Of a DNA stretch of 64,000 nt, positions 1-9,355 are shown in pieces. The notes beneath the pieces were generated by a model. That model ran no database searches. It saw only the letters and a program-made list of their open reading frames with translations, and was not told where the DNA came from. Origin of the DNA: Roseiarcus sp963779095 (lineage in GTDB: Bacteria > Pseudomonadota > Alphaproteobacteria > Rhizobiales > Beijerinckiaceae); contig CAVZWU010000008.1 in the NCBI GenBank assembly GCA_963779095.1, positions 124,001 through 188,000 of the forward strand, given 5' to 3'. Within the stretch, counting starts at the first letter, position 1. Each line of letters starts with the position of its first letter. Position numbers and translations under genes: made by a program.

Positions 1-368
1 AACGGATAGCAGGAGCAGAGCGTGCAGACGACGAGATTATGCACGTCCGCCGTGTTCTCCACAGCTTGCAGATGGCCGGTCGCGTGGCCGGCGAAACCGA
101 GTTCGCCGATCGCCGCGGTTCCGTCTGCCAGGAGCCGCGCCTTGAACGCGGGATCGACCCAGGCGCGCGCGACCACGGCCGCCCCGCGCTTCGGGCCGAT
201 CTCGTCGCGATACATCTCGATCCAGGCGTCGACCGCGGCAGGATCGATAAGCTGTTTCTCGGCGAGCAGACTTTCAAGCGCCTTCGTGCGCAAGGCCGGC
301 TCGGAAGGCAGATGCGAACGCAATTCATGATGGATATGGGAGATGGTCTTCCCGTCGAAGCTCGCCAT
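1..368 (-). CDS. nthA: Nitrile hydratase alpha subunit, cobalt type, 5' part (runs off the left edge)
   Basis: Read on the minus strand from ATG at 368, the protein begins MASFDGKTISHIHHELRS and reaches VVCTLCSCYP at the window edge. C-T-L-C-S-C is the metal-binding claw of nitrile hydratase alpha subunits. Threonine in the second position marks the Co(III) type, whereas Fe(III) enzymes have serine. The enzyme hydrates nitriles to amides in the cytoplasm; thiocyanate hydrolase gamma is a close relative and cannot be excluded. About 122 codons are visible and the C-terminal half lies outside the window. The purine-rich AAAGAGGG upstream can serve as ribosome binding site. The beta subunit and activator would be expected beyond the left edge. 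Confidence 0.88.
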   Translation of the reverse strand, partial: MASFDGKTISHIHHELRSHLPSEPALRTKALESLLAEKQLIDPAAVDAWIEMYRDEIGPKRGAAVVARAWVDPAFKARLLADGTAAIGELGFAGHATGHLQAVENTADVHNLVVCTLCSCYP

Positions 369-477
369 CGCGCGCCCTCTTTCATCCGCTCGCCGTTGAG
401 CCTATCACGCGACGGCGCGCAGTAAAGACGAGCCGATGCGAGGCTTGCGCGAGCGCAATCCCGATAGGAGCAGGATC

Positions 478-1505
478 TTGGAATACAATCGTCTCGGCCA
501 TTCCGGGCTGCGTGTGCCGGCGCTGAGCTTCGGCACGGGCACTTTCGGCGGCGCCAATGACTTCTTCAAGGCATGGGGAACGACCGACGCCGCGGGTGCG
601 TCCCGGCTGATCGACATATGTCTCGATCATGGGGTGAGCCTGTTCGACACCGCCGACGTTTATTCCGCCGGCCTCGCCGAACAGATCCTCGGACAGGCGA
701 TCAAGGGCAAGCGCAATCGCGTGCTCATTTCCACCAAGGCGACATTCCCGATGGGCGACGGCCCGAACGATTACGGCTCGTCGCGCCAGCATCTCTTGGA
801 GGCGACGGAAGGCTCTCTCAGGCGACTCGGACTCGAGACGATCGACCTCCTGCAATTGCACGGCCAGGACTACAATACGCCGGTGGAGGAGACGCTCTCC
901 ACCCTCGATCAGCTCGTGCGCGCCGGCAAGGTCCGTACATCGGCTGCTCGAATTTTTCCGGCTGGCATCTGATGAAGTCGCTCGCCGCATCGGACCGTTA
1001 CGGCTATTCGCGCTATGTCGCGCACCAAGCCTATTATTCGCTGCTCAATCGCGACTATGAGTGGGAGCTCATGCCGCTCGGCCGCGATCAGGGCGTGGGC
1101 GCGGTTGTCTGGAGCCCGCTCGGCTGGGGCAAGCTCACCGGAAAGATCCGGCGTGGACAGCCGCCCCAGCCGGGCACACGCGCGCACGCCATTCCGGACA
1201 CCGGGCCGCGCTACGACGAAGCGCGCCTGTTCGCGATCGTCGACGCGCTTGACGCGCTCAGCAAGGAGACCGGCAAGACAATTCCGCAGGTCGCGCTCAA
1301 CTGGCTGCTAAGCCGCCCGACCGTCGCCAGTCTCATCATCGGCGCCCGCAACGAAGAGCAGTTGCGCGAGAACATTGGCGCTGTCGGCTGGAGCCTGACG
1401 CCCGAGCAAGTCGCGAAGCTCGACGCGGCGAGCGATGTCGAACCCGCCTATCCGGTCTGGCACCAGCGCGGCTTTCCGCTGCTCAATGAGAAGGCGCGCG
1501 TCTGA
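478..1505 (+). CDS. Aldo/keto reductase, frameshifted near 937
   Basis: NADPH-dependent aldo/keto reductase of the YghZ/YajO-like branch. The first frame gives YNRLGHSGLRVPALSFGTGTF, FDTADVYSAG and the catalytic Lys in STKA. The chain then continues in another frame from YIGCSNFSGWHL through SPLGWGKLTGK and NWLLSRPTVASLIIGARN to the stop at 1505. The break lies in GGCAAGGTCCGTACATC, where one extra base restores Gly-Lys-Val-Arg-Tyr-Ile-Gly. A TTG at 478 is preferred as start because AGGAG sits 7 nt upstream and the protein then begins exactly at the family start (EYNRLG). An ATG at 436 would add 14 atypical residues. Total length near 342 residues is normal for the family, so the gene is probably intact apart from a one-base sequence error. 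Confidence 0.85.
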
Positions 1506-1522
1506 GGGCGCGCAACGTTGAA

Positions 1523-2572
1523 CTACGAATCCGCGAGCAGCGCGAGGACCGCCGTCTCCTCGGCGGTCAGCCCCGCCAACTCGGAGCCCCTGGCCTCCGG
1601 CGCGGCGTTCAGCGCGAAGGCGCCGCCGAGATAGGCCTCGGCGATCGCCGGATGGATGTAGGACTTGCGGCACACGGCCGCGGTGTTGCCCAGGGCGGCC
1701 GCGACTTGCTTGACCGCGGCGCTCATTGCGCGCCTTGCCTGCTTCGGACTGGTGAACGGAGGCGAGGTTGAGAGGAACCGCGCCATCAGCATCGTTCCGG
1801 CCCAGGTGCGGAAATCCTTGGCGGTGACATCGCCGCCGGCGATCTCCCTGAGATAGGCGTTGACGTCGCCGGACGACACCGCGCGCAACGTCTTGTCCTC
1901 GTCGAAATAGTGCAGAAGCTCCTGCCCTGGCAGTTCCTGGCAGGCGCGAATGATCCGCGCCACCCGCCGGTCACGCGTCGCAAGCGACCATTGCTTGCCG
2001 CTCTTGCCGATGAAGTGGAAACGAACTTCAGCGCCCTCGACCGCGACATGCTCGCTTCTGAGGGTCGTGAGCCCGTAGCTCTGGTTGGTTCGCGCATATT
2101 CGTCATTGCCGACACGGATGAGCGTCGTCTCCAGAAGGCGTACGATCGTCCCCAGAACCTTCTCGCGCGGCAGGCCGCGCAGGCTCATGTGTTCGGCGAC
2201 CTTCGCCCGGATCATCGGCAGCGCGGCGGCGAACTCGAGCAGGTGCTCGTATTTCGTCTGCTCCCGCGCCTCGCGATATTCAGCGTGATACTTATACTGC
2301 TTGCGTCCTTTGGCGTCGCGGCCGGTCGCCTGAATGTGCCCATCCGCAGCCGCGCAGATCCAGACGTCGGTCCAAGCCGGCGGGATGACGAGGGCGCGTA
2401 TGCGGTTCAGCGTATCGGGATTCGCGACCCGCCTGCCCCTCGCATCGAGATAGACGAAGCCCCTGCCCGCTCGCCGGCGCCGGATCGCCGGACCGTCATC
2501 GGATACATAACGCAGGCCAGGCGGCGCCGGCATGGCCACGTCGACGGAAATGCGGACCTCGGAATCGAACAT
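1523..2572 (-). CDS. DNA topoisomerase IB (poxvirus-like)
   Basis: A 349-residue type IB topoisomerase of the small bacterial/poxvirus class. It relaxes supercoils by forming a 3'-phosphotyrosyl intermediate. The N-terminal domain carries GLRYVSDDGPAIRRRRAGRGFVY (split here for reading), then IPPAWTDVWI. The catalytic domain contains GRDAKGRKQYKYH, RVGNDEYARTNQSYGLTTLR, a KDFRTWAGT segment and the C-terminal nucleophile Tyr in CRKSYIHPAI. All the expected Arg/Lys/His active-site blocks appear to be present. The gene converges on the aldo/keto reductase, with 17 bp between stops. These enzymes are common accessory genes in Hyphomicrobiales and are often linked to desiccation or radiation survival loci; no such neighbour is visible here. 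Confidence 0.93.
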   Translation of the reverse strand: MFDSEVRISVDVAMPAPPGLRYVSDDGPAIRRRRAGRGFVYLDARGRRVANPDTLNRIRALVIPPAWTDVWICAAADGHIQATGRDAKGRKQYKYHAEYREAREQTKYEHLLEFAAALPMIRAKVAEHMSLRGLPREKVLGTIVRLLETTLIRVGNDEYARTNQSYGLTTLRSEHVAVEGAEVRFHFIGKSGKQWSLATRDRRVARIIRACQELPGQELLHYFDEDKTLRAVSSGDVNAYLREIAGGDVTAKDFRTWAGTMLMARFLSTSPPFTSPKQARRAMSAAVKQVAAALGNTAAVCRKSYIHPAIAEAYLGGAFALNAAPEARGSELAGLTAEETAVLALLADS

Positions 2573-2671
2573 TGGGCGCGCCCGGCTTTTCCCCGAAGCG
2601 CCGAAGGCGCGCCGCCTGTTCCATGTGAAAGTCGGGCGAACGGAGCGCGGCCGGGGGGCGCGTGAATCGCC

Positions 2672-3451
2672 TCAGAACGCGTTGCGGTCGTGGTAGGTCT
2701 GCAGAAACTGCCGCACGCGCGGCTCCGGGCTCTCATGGAACACCCGGCGCGGCAGGCCTTCATCGATGATGCGGCCCTCGTCGATGAAGGCGATGCGGTC
2801 GGCGACATGGGCGGCGAAGCCCATCTCGTGCGTGACGATCAGCATCGTCATGCCCTCCGCCGCGAGGCTTTTCATCACCTCGAGCACTTCGCCGACCAGC
2901 TCGGGATCGAGCGCCGAGGTCGGCTCGTCGAACAGCATGAGGCGGGGCTGCATCGCCAGCGCCCGCGCAATGGCGACGCGCTGCTGCTGGCCGCCCGAAA
3001 GGCGCGACGGATAAGCGTCGGCCTTGGCGGCGAGTCCGACCCGGGTCAGCATCGCCGTGGCGCGCGCACCCGCTTCGCGCGCGTTCAGGCCGCGCACGCG
3101 CCGCAAGGGTTCGGCGACATTGCCGAGCGCCGTCATGTGCGGCCAAAGATTGAAGTGCTGGAACACCATGCCGATCTCGTGCCGCATCTCGCGCAAGGCG
3201 CGCGCCGCCATCGGCCGGCGGGTTCCGTTCGCGTCCTCGTAGCCGATCAGCCTGCCGTCGATCCGAAGGTCGCCGGAATCGTAAGGCTCAAGGAAGTTCA
3301 CGCATCTCAGAAGCGTGCTTTTGCCGGACCCGCTCGGCCCGATAAGGCAGACGACCTCCGAGCGCCCGACCGAGAAGTCGACGCCGCGCAGCACCTGATG
3401 CGCGCCGAAGCTCTTGCTCACCTTGGCAAGCTCGATCATCGGCGCGTTCAT
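2672..3451 (-). CDS. Polar amino-acid ABC transporter, ATP-binding protein
   Basis: A 259-residue ATPase of the GlnQ/HisP/ArtP family that energises amino-acid uptake at the inner membrane. It has a complete Walker A (GPSGSGKST), Q-loop (VFQHFNLWPH), signature (LSGGQQQR), Walker B (RLMLFDEPTSALDP) and switch His (VTHEMGF). Its ATG overlaps the stop of the upstream permease by 4 bp (ATGA), indicating translational coupling. It is the last gene of a three-gene operon whose substrate-binding protein is not present in the window. The substrate cannot be read from the sequence. Confidence 0.93.
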   Translation of the reverse strand: MNAPMIELAKVSKSFGAHQVLRGVDFSVGRSEVVCLIGPSGSGKSTLLRCVNFLEPYDSGDLRIDGRLIGYEDANGTRRPMAARALREMRHEIGMVFQHFNLWPHMTALGNVAEPLRRVRGLNAREAGARATAMLTRVGLAAKADAYPSRLSGGQQQRVAIARALAMQPRLMLFDEPTSALDPELVGEVLEVMKSLAAEGMTMLIVTHEMGFAAHVADRIAFIDEGRIIDEGLPRRVFHESPEPRVRQFLQTYHDRNAF

Positions 3452-4117
3452 GCGCTGGCCTCATGCGCGAGATAGGCCGTCACCCGGGCTTCAATCCGGG
3501 CGCCCACGCGCGACACTGCCTCAACCAGAAGCCAGTAGAAGACCGCCATGGCGAAGATCGCGCCAAAGGCGGTGAACGTCTCCGCCGCCATCGTCTGCAC
3601 CTGATACATGAGCTCTGGCACGGTGATGATCGACAAGACCACCGTCTCCTTCGACAGGATGATCAGCATGTTGACGATTGCAGGAACCGCGGCGATGAGC
3701 GCACCCGGCAGCATCACTCGAAGTCATCGTGTCGAACGGCGCCATGCCGACGCTGACCGCCGCCTCGATCTGGCCGGCCGGCACCGCGGCGAAGCCGGCG
3801 CGAAAGATCTCGGCGAAATAGGCCGACGAGTAGAGGGCGAGGCCAAGAACGCCAGCCGCCGTCGCGCTAAGTCTCAGCCCGATCGACGGGCCGCCCGCGT
3901 AGAGGAGGAAGAGCTGCACCAGGAACGGGGTGCCGCGGAAGATCTCGATGAAAACCCTGATGAGCCAGTTGAGTGGCGGGATTCGCAGCCGAACAAGCAG
4001 CGTGATCGCGAACCCAAGGATGAGCCCGAGCGTGCCGCCGGCGGCCCAGCACATGATAGTGACGCCAAAGCCGCTGAGCAACGAGGGCGCATAATGCCAG
4101 ATGAGAGCAAGGCTCAT
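3448..4117 (-). CDS. Polar amino-acid ABC transporter permease 2, frameshifted near 3720
   Basis: Inner-membrane permease of the HisM/GlnP family. The frame starting at ATG 4117 gives MSLALIWHYAPSLLSGFGVT, the substrate-path segment EIFRGTPFLVQLFLLYAGG and the EAA loop region FRAGFAAVPAGQIEAAVSVGM. It loses frame after APFDTMT and continues in another frame as RVMLPGALIAAVPAIVNMLI to the stop at 3448. A single indel near 3720 accounts for the break; with it repaired the protein is about 222 residues, as usual. Start and stop both overlap the neighbouring genes by 4 bp (ATGA), typical of a coupled transporter operon. That intact coupling argues against genuine pseudogene status. Confidence 0.85.
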
Positions 4118-4770
4118 CGCGCGCCCGCCGTGGCGAGGCGCTGCTCCACGAGCGCGCCCGCCCCCGCCAGGCACAGGTTGATCGCCAGATAGAACAGGGC
4201 GCCGCCGACATAGGCCTCGAGCGGCCGATAGGTCTCCGAGGCGATGTTCATGCTGACGCGCGTCAATTCGGCGATCCCGACTACCGAAACCAGCGACGAG
4301 GCCTTGATCAGAAGGATGAATTCGTTGATGAGCGGCGGCGTCGAAATCCTCAACGCCTGCGGCAGGAGAATGCGCCGCCAGATGTCGAGGCCGGAAAAGC
4401 CGAGCGCGGTCGCCGCCTCCCCCTGCCCGCGCGGCACGGCGTTGAGCGCGCCGCGCAGGATCTCCGCCTGATAGGCCGCCGAAGAGAGCGCGAGCGCTCC
4501 GACCGCAGCCACGATCGCGGGGACGTCGAGCCCGTATTCGGCGAGAAAATAATAGATGAACAGGAGCTGCACGAGCAGCGGCACGCCTCGGAACGCGCTG
4601 ACATAGGCCCCGCCCAACCGCTTGAGCCATAAGCGCGGCGAAACGCGAGCGACGCAGACAAGCGCGCCGATGACGAACCCAAATACGATGCCGGCGAAGG
4701 ACACGGCGATGGTGACGCCCGCGGCGTGCGTCAGATAGCCGAACGAGTGGAGGATGACCTCAGGTTTCAT
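4114..4770 (-). CDS. Polar amino-acid ABC transporter permease 1
   Basis: A 218-residue permease of the HisQ/GlnP family with about five hydrophobic membrane spans. It carries the conserved AFRGVPLLVQLLFIYY segment and the EAA-loop AYQAEILRGALNAVPRGQGE AATALG, which contacts the ATPase. It is the first gene of the surviving operon and overlaps permease 2 by ATGA. A binding-protein gene normally precedes such permeases, but upstream there is only about 300 bp of non-coding DNA and then an IS1595 element at 5076. The IS may therefore have removed or displaced the binding-protein gene; this is inference. Confidence 0.92.
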   Translation of the reverse strand: MKPEVILHSFGYLTHAAGVTIAVSFAGIVFGFVIGALVCVARVSPRLWLKRLGGAYVSAFRGVPLLVQLLFIYYFLAEYGLDVPAIVAAVGALALSSAAYQAEILRGALNAVPRGQGEAATALGFSGLDIWRRILLPQALRISTPPLINEFILLIKASSLVSVVGIAELTRVSMNIASETYRPLEAYVGGALFYLAINLCLAGAGALVEQRLATAGAR

Positions 4771-5075
4771 CGGGCCCCGGCGATCCGATCTGCGTCACGT
4801 CGGATCCCTCGACCGCGTCTCTTACGGCGCGCTCAGGATTGGCGCACGCGACGGCGCGGATCGGGATTTCCTCGCAGCAACTCCGGGCCGCCGTCAACCA
4901 CAACCTGCCTCAAGCCTAGCGACAAGTTACTTCGGCTCAAGCCCTTTAGGCGCCGACTGGGATTCAATTATCGGCTGGCGGCATGCCGCCTGGGATCAAA
5001 GCGCGGCTGGAATTTCGCCGTGGAAACGGCATCGCGCGTGACGATCCCGTCGGTTTTATCCAAGACCATCATTCC
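4771..5075. other. Intergenic stretch between transporter operon and IS1595
   Basis: Non-coding. It should contain the promoter for the leftward transporter operon, but I see no convincing -35/-10 pair, operator or remnant of a binding-protein gene. The right border is the terminal inverted repeat of the IS1595 element. Confidence 0.5.
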
Positions 5076-6165
5076 GTGCCTATCCGGTTGACTTAGGCAC
5101 CCACTAGGGCTAGTAGCCGCAGTTATGGCGGCTTTGGACATTCACCAGCGGGACGATCTGGCTTTTCCCCAATCGCTCCCCGAATTTCAGAAGCTGTTTC
5201 CTAATGACGCGGCGTGTGCTGTCTATCTTGGGCGCGCGCGTTGGCCTGACGGTTTTGTCTGCTCGCATTGCGGCGTGATTGGTGAACCCTTCCGCATTGC
5301 AACCCGACCCGGTGTTCTGGAATGCCGCGCGTGTCGACGCCAAACCGGCCTCTTGGCCGGCACGGTCATGGAGCGCAGTCATACGCCGCTTAGCGTCTGG
5401 TTCTGGGCCGCGTATCTCGTCGCCAGCCAGACGCCGGGCATGTCGGCGGTTCAGTTTCAGCGGCAACTTGGGCTGACACGATACGAAACTGCGTTTGGCA
5501 TCCTTCACAAACTGCGCGCCGGCATGGTGCGGCCGGACCAGGATCGTATCGGTGGTCGGGCGAAAGAGCATGTCGAGGTCGATGAGACCTGGTCGGTGGA
5601 AGGACGCGCGGCGATGGCCGAGGCATCCACCACAAAACATTGGTGTCCGCCGCTGTCGAGGTTCGCCATCGCAAGCCGGGGACGGCGCAAGACAAGCGCA
5701 GGGACGGTCGCTATGCCGGTCGTGTGCGATTGGCCATCGTCGCCGACCGCAGCGCCAATTCCTTGTGCGGCTTTGTCGAGAACGCCGTCATGCCAGCCTC
5801 GCTGATCGTCACCGACGATTGGAGCGGCTACGTCAGCTTGCGTAAGCGGGGCTACGACCATCATCCGATTGCCGAAAGCGGCGATCCCGAAATTGCCGAA
5901 CAGTTCATGCCGATGATTCATCTCGTCTTCTCCAATTTGAAGACCTGGCTCAACGGCATCCACCACGGCGTGAGCGCCAAGCATCTACAAGCTTACCTCA
6001 ACGAATTCACGTTCCGCTTCAACCGGCGCTTCTACCCGTTCAACGCCTTCCGCTCGCTGCTCGGCATCGCGGGCGACGTCGAGGCGCCAACCTATGCCCA
6101 GCTTTAATTCGGGAGAATGGGTCCACCCTACATATGGTGGGTGTCTGCCTTAACCGGATAGGCAC
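5076..6165 (+). mobile_element. IS1595-family insertion sequence, about 1.09 kb
   Basis: The element is bounded by terminal inverted repeats. The left end reads GTGCCTATCCGGTTGACTTA and the right end, read inward, GTGCCTATCCGGTTAAGGCA; the first 14 bases are identical and a CCCAC block follows in both. The repeats flank a single rightward transposase gene. The 8-bp flanks (5068-5075 and 6166-6173) do not match, so no target duplication is visible. That may mean the element took part in a rearrangement, which would also fit the missing binding-protein gene next door. Confidence 0.85.
5125..6107 (+). CDS. IS1595-family transposase, frameshifted near 5593
   Basis: A DDE-type transposase with an N-terminal zinc ribbon (C-SHCG and ECRACR pairs, residues about 50-72) followed by the ISXO2-like catalytic domain. 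The first frame runs to HVEVDETW. The second continues VGGRTRGDG, HHKTLVSAAVEV, LIVTDDWSGY (second catalytic Asp) and ends with HLQAYLNEFTFRFNRR, which includes the usual C-terminal signature. The break is in ACCTGGTCGG, where TGGG instead of TGG restores Trp-Val-Gly-Gly, a one-base homopolymer loss. With one base added the protein is about 327 residues, near the usual length of the family. Confidence 0.85.
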
Positions 6166-6284
6166 GCCAGGAACTAGCCCGCATTATTCATGGCGGGTTG
6201 GCGGGTATAGGCTAAGGAGCTGATTTTGCGTAGAATCTGGTTGTCGAAGCCGATTCACGCAACTTGAACCGAGCCACACCCGCC

Positions 6285-7625
6285 ATGAACGATCCTATGC
6301 TGCCGCTGCCCGGTCTGTCACCGGTTTCTGGCAAATCGGTTGTGGTCAAATTCGACGGCGGGCTCTTGTCGTCGGACGGCGGCGTCCTGGCGTTGCGTGA
6401 GATCGAACAGCGTCTTCGGGTCGCGGACCGGCTTGCCGCGTGCGTGGTTGATCCTCGGGCGCCGGAGCAGATCACCCACGGCGTGGCGGACGTCATTCGC
6501 TTTCGGCTGCTGATGATCAGCGCCGGGTACGAGGACGGGATCGACGCCAATTCCCTGCGCCGCGACCCGATGTTCAAGATGGCGCTCGATCTGACGCCGT
6601 CGGATCGGGAGTTGTGCTCGCAGTCGACGATCTCGCGATTGGAGAACCTGCCGGACGTTCGCGCCCTGTTGCGGATGGGTCGCGCGATGGTCGACCTCTA
6701 TTGCGGGTCGTTCGCTAAGGTTCCCAAACGGATCACGCTCGATATCGACGACACGTTCGACGCGGTCCACGGCGGCCAGCAACTGCGGTTGTTCAACGCC
6801 CACTACGACGAATACGGATTTCAGCCGATTGTGGTGTTCGACGGCGAGGGCCGTTTCATCACCGCGGTGCTTCGTCCCGCCAAACGACCGGGCGGTAAGG
6901 AGATCAAGCCTTTTCTCCGCCGGCTGTTGCGCGCGATCCGGGCTCATTGGCCCCACACCGAGATCCTGCTTCGCGGTGACAGCCACTATTGCGGCCCCGA
7001 GGTTCTCGACTGGTGTCGCGCCAACGGCCTCGACTACATCCTCGGCGTCGCGCCGACCACGACCTTGCGTCGTCATGTCGCCGATCTCGAAGCCAGCACG
7101 AAGGCGCGGTTCGAGGCCGCGTCGCGCGACGGCAAGCTTCGCCGCTTCAAGGAGTTCTTCGACGGCGCGAAAAGTTGGAGCCGGGTCGAGCGCATCATCG
7201 CCCGCGTCGAAGTCAGCGCGGAAGGGCCCGACACCCGCTTCGTCGTCACCAATCTCACGCATCGCAACGCGCGCCGGCTTTACGAAGACGTCTATTGCCG
7301 ACGCGGCCAAGCCGAAAACCATATCAAGTCCTGGAAGACGCATCTGTCGGCGGACCGCACGTCCTGCACAAAGGCGACAGCCAACCAGTTCCGTCTCTTC
7401 ATCCACGCCGGCGCCTACTGGCTGATGTGGGGGCTTCGCATATCGATGCCGAAGCGCTCGATGTGGCGCGTCGCGCAGTTCGACACCTTGCGCCTGCGTC
7501 TCATCAAGATCGCCGCTCGCGTCGTCGAAATGAAGACGATAATCCGCGTGCACTTGCCGACCTCATGCTCGGCGCAGAATATCCTGCGCCTCGCTCTGGA
7601 ACGCATACCGCGCCTCGTCACATGA
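6285..7625 (+). CDS. IS1380-family transposase
   Basis: An intact DDE transposase of about 446 residues. The N-terminal block KSVVVKFDGGLLSSDGGVLAL is characteristic of IS1380 elements. Catalytic acidic residues appear in ITLDIDDTFDAVHGGQQLRLFN, LLRGDSHYC and the C-terminal RRGQAENHIKSWK. An in-frame TTG at 6264 is an alternative start; neither has a good ribosome binding site. I could not define the terminal inverted repeats with confidence, so the element ends are not called. It sits directly behind the IS1595 element, making 5.1-7.7 kb a small mobile-DNA cluster. Confidence 0.9.
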   Translation: MNDPMLPLPGLSPVSGKSVVVKFDGGLLSSDGGVLALREIEQRLRVADRLAACVVDPRAPEQITHGVADVIRFRLLMISAGYEDGIDANSLRRDPMFKMALDLTPSDRELCSQSTISRLENLPDVRALLRMGRAMVDLYCGSFAKVPKRITLDIDDTFDAVHGGQQLRLFNAHYDEYGFQPIVVFDGEGRFITAVLRPAKRPGGKEIKPFLRRLLRAIRAHWPHTEILLRGDSHYCGPEVLDWCRANGLDYILGVAPTTTLRRHVADLEASTKARFEAASRDGKLRRFKEFFDGAKSWSRVERIIARVEVSAEGPDTRFVVTNLTHRNARRLYEDVYCRRGQAENHIKSWKTHLSADRTSCTKATANQFRLFIHAGAYWLMWGLRISMPKRSMWRVAQFDTLRLRLIKIAARVVEMKTIIRVHLPTSCSAQNILRLALERIPRLVT

Positions 7626-7741
7626 GCGACGGGGCGTGACGCCCCAAAACGCAAACCCGTCCCGTCAACCCGCAAACCACCTCCAACCGAAAATCTGGCC
7701 CCAAGCCGGAACGGAACTGCTGCGTCCACACTCAACCGAAA

Positions 7742-8119
7742 TTACCCAATCGCGCCGAAAGCCATGCAGCAGTCGTCAGGGCGATGCATAGTGCGGGCTA
7801 GCGAGAACTCGGAATCGTCTTTATGCTCGTGCAGGAAACGGGCGATCCGCGTCTTCAATAGAGCAGCGTCGCGTAATTTGCCCGAAGTCGCGTGCTCGAA
7901 CAGTTTGCGCTGAACATCGGTGGGCAGATTACTCCATTCGCTCACGAGGGCAACCCCAAGACATTCCAGAACTCGGCGCTCCAGCTCGAGCAAGTCGGCG
8001 GCTTCATAAGGCAAGGACCACTGTCCGCCTGGCGCCCCACCTTCCTCGTTCCAACGGTCAAGACCATTGGACGCGCCTTCTCCCGAAATCGGACGCCTTC
8101 GGCGTTCTTTCTTGACCAT
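7742..8119 (-). CDS. Conserved hypothetical protein, possibly altered at its C-terminus
   Basis: A 125-residue soluble protein. Its N-terminus is basic (MVKKERRRRPISGEG), followed by an acidic, helical middle (PYEAADLLELERRVLECLG) and LPTDVQRKLFEHATSGKLRDAALLKTRIARFLHEHKDD. I associate this pattern with small uncharacterised proteins of Hyphomicrobiales but cannot assign a function. The tail after HKDD (SEFSLARTMHRPDD...) runs up to the IS1380 region and may be foreign sequence from an insertion border. Moderate confidence that it is expressed. Confidence 0.6.
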   Translation of the reverse strand: MVKKERRRRPISGEGASNGLDRWNEEGGAPGGQWSLPYEAADLLELERRVLECLGVALVSEWSNLPTDVQRKLFEHATSGKLRDAALLKTRIARFLHEHKDDSEFSLARTMHRPDDCCMAFGAIG

Positions 8120-8293
8120 TCTCTATGGTCGCACATTTCGGCAACAAGCGCCATTCCGCTGTCGGGAATGACGGCTATTTGCGCGTTCCGGCCGGCTGGA
8201 GTCGCGTAAAGCAGAAGTTGCGGACTCAAATTAGCGCCATCAAGCCCGAGGCCCGGCGTATGGGAGACACACAGGCGCCGGATTCAAGGCCCG

Positions 8294-8584
8294 TTATTTC
8301 AAGTCAAAGACGTTTGATCCCTCCGATATCTTCGGAGCCGCCACGCCAGTGCCGGCGGCGTTCTTCGCGATCCAATCCCTGGCCTTTTCAACGCTCTCAT
8401 CAGTACCGGCTTTGTCGTTGCAAACGGTCACTGAAAATCCGCCGTCCTCGCTGCGGACGAGGGCATAGCTGACAAAGCCTTTGACAGAGCGCATTATCTT
8501 CTCCACATCTGCCTTGTTTTTCTCCAACACGTCAAACAATTCCTTTGCGCCCTTTCCGAAATATGATCGTACGACCGTGTACAT
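8294..8584 (-). CDS. Small conserved protein, ABM-like fold suspected
   Basis: A 96-residue soluble protein beginning MYTVVRSYFGKGAKELFDVL, with SVKGFVSYALVRSEDGGFSVTV in the middle. The pattern (Tyr-thr-Val-val-Arg start, G-F-x-x-Y, then a strand ending in a conserved Cys-Asn-Asp) resembles dimeric alpha-beta barrel proteins related to antibiotic-biosynthesis monooxygenases. The assignment is by eye only. A strong ribosome binding site GGAGGA lies 8 nt before the ATG. It stands alone, with no operon partners. Confidence 0.72.
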   Translation of the reverse strand: MYTVVRSYFGKGAKELFDVLEKNKADVEKIMRSVKGFVSYALVRSEDGGFSVTVCNDKAGTDESVEKARDWIAKNAAGTGVAAPKISEGSNVFDLK

Positions 8585-8793
8585 AAGCGTATCCTCCGGT
8601 CTTGCCGCCCGGCGGGATCGGTGCCCCGCCGGTCGAATTTGTTACCCTTATAAACTGAGTTGCAACGGCAATGTCGGTCGCCTGTGGCCCCCTTTGCAGC
8701 GGGCTTTCGCTTCGGCACTATCGGTCGCGGCACGAACGACCGCTATTTGCGCAAAGCAGACTGCTGCGACAACTCGTTATTTGCCTTCTCGGA

Positions 8794-9125
8794 GGTTCTC
8801 GCCAAGCGGGTCATCGACCGCGGCGCCGACCCATGCTCACCTGCAGCTCGAACGCCTGATGCCCGCCTTGCGGCTCGTCGGAGAGGCGATCGGCCGCGGG
8901 GAGCTCGAGGCGGTCGGACCGCTCATCAAAGTGATCGACCGGCTCGACAAGCACCAGGACACGGTCGTGGCGAAACATACTTATGGGCCGGAGGAGCGGC
9001 AGCGCCTGCTCGACAAGATCAACCGCGTCGCCGCCAATCTCGCCCGCGGCAGCGGCGAGCCGGCCGCGCCGGAGGCGGGCGCCCGCGAAAATATTTTCGC
9101 CGAAATTCCCGTCATAAGCCATTGA
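8794..9125 (+). pseudogene. Fragment of a hypothetical phage- or island-type gene
   Basis: Only the C-terminal part looks protein-like: LQLERLMPALRLVGEAIGRGELEAVGPLIKVIDRLDKHQ, then TYGPEERQRLLDKINRVAANLARG. It is helical and charged, ends at 9125 and lacks a convincing start or ribosome binding site. Residues upstream of LQLERL look random. I read it as the 3' remnant of a small gene of unknown function; helical proteins of this style occur among phage packaging accessories, but I cannot assign it. Confidence 0.4.
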
Positions 9126-9173
9126 TAAGGCTAGATTCGGACGAGAGAATCCAAGGAAATCCAAGCTTTTCCA

Positions 9174-9198
9174 ACCCCTCTTGACGGGGGTTTTCGCA
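9174..9198 (+). terminator. Candidate Rho-independent terminator
   Basis: An AACCCC stem, loop TCTTGACG and GGGGTT stem are followed by TTTT. It lies about 50 bp past the stop at 9125. The stem is short, so the call is tentative. Confidence 0.4.
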
Positions 9199-9355
9199 GC
9201 GAAACAGCGAGGGCCCAAGACAATCCAAACCAAGGGGTCACACCGGCGCCACAGCCGGGCGCGGGACCTTGCGAAAATCACCCAAATTGAAATGTAACTA
9301 AGGCCGCCCCGCCGATCCCAATCGGGCTCATGGCGTGTTGCGGTCCTATGGAGCC

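Noticed and set aside
5580..5600. Programmed frameshift in the IS1595 transposase
   Set aside because: The break lies at TGGTCGG without a slippery heptamer and is better explained by a missing G; IS1595 transposases are normally one frame.
5068..6173. Target-site duplication around the IS1595 element
   Set aside because: The 8-bp flanks do not match, so no duplication was claimed.
6166..7745. Terminal inverted repeats of the IS1380 element
   Set aside because: No convincing matching ends found around the transposase gene; only the CDS is reported.
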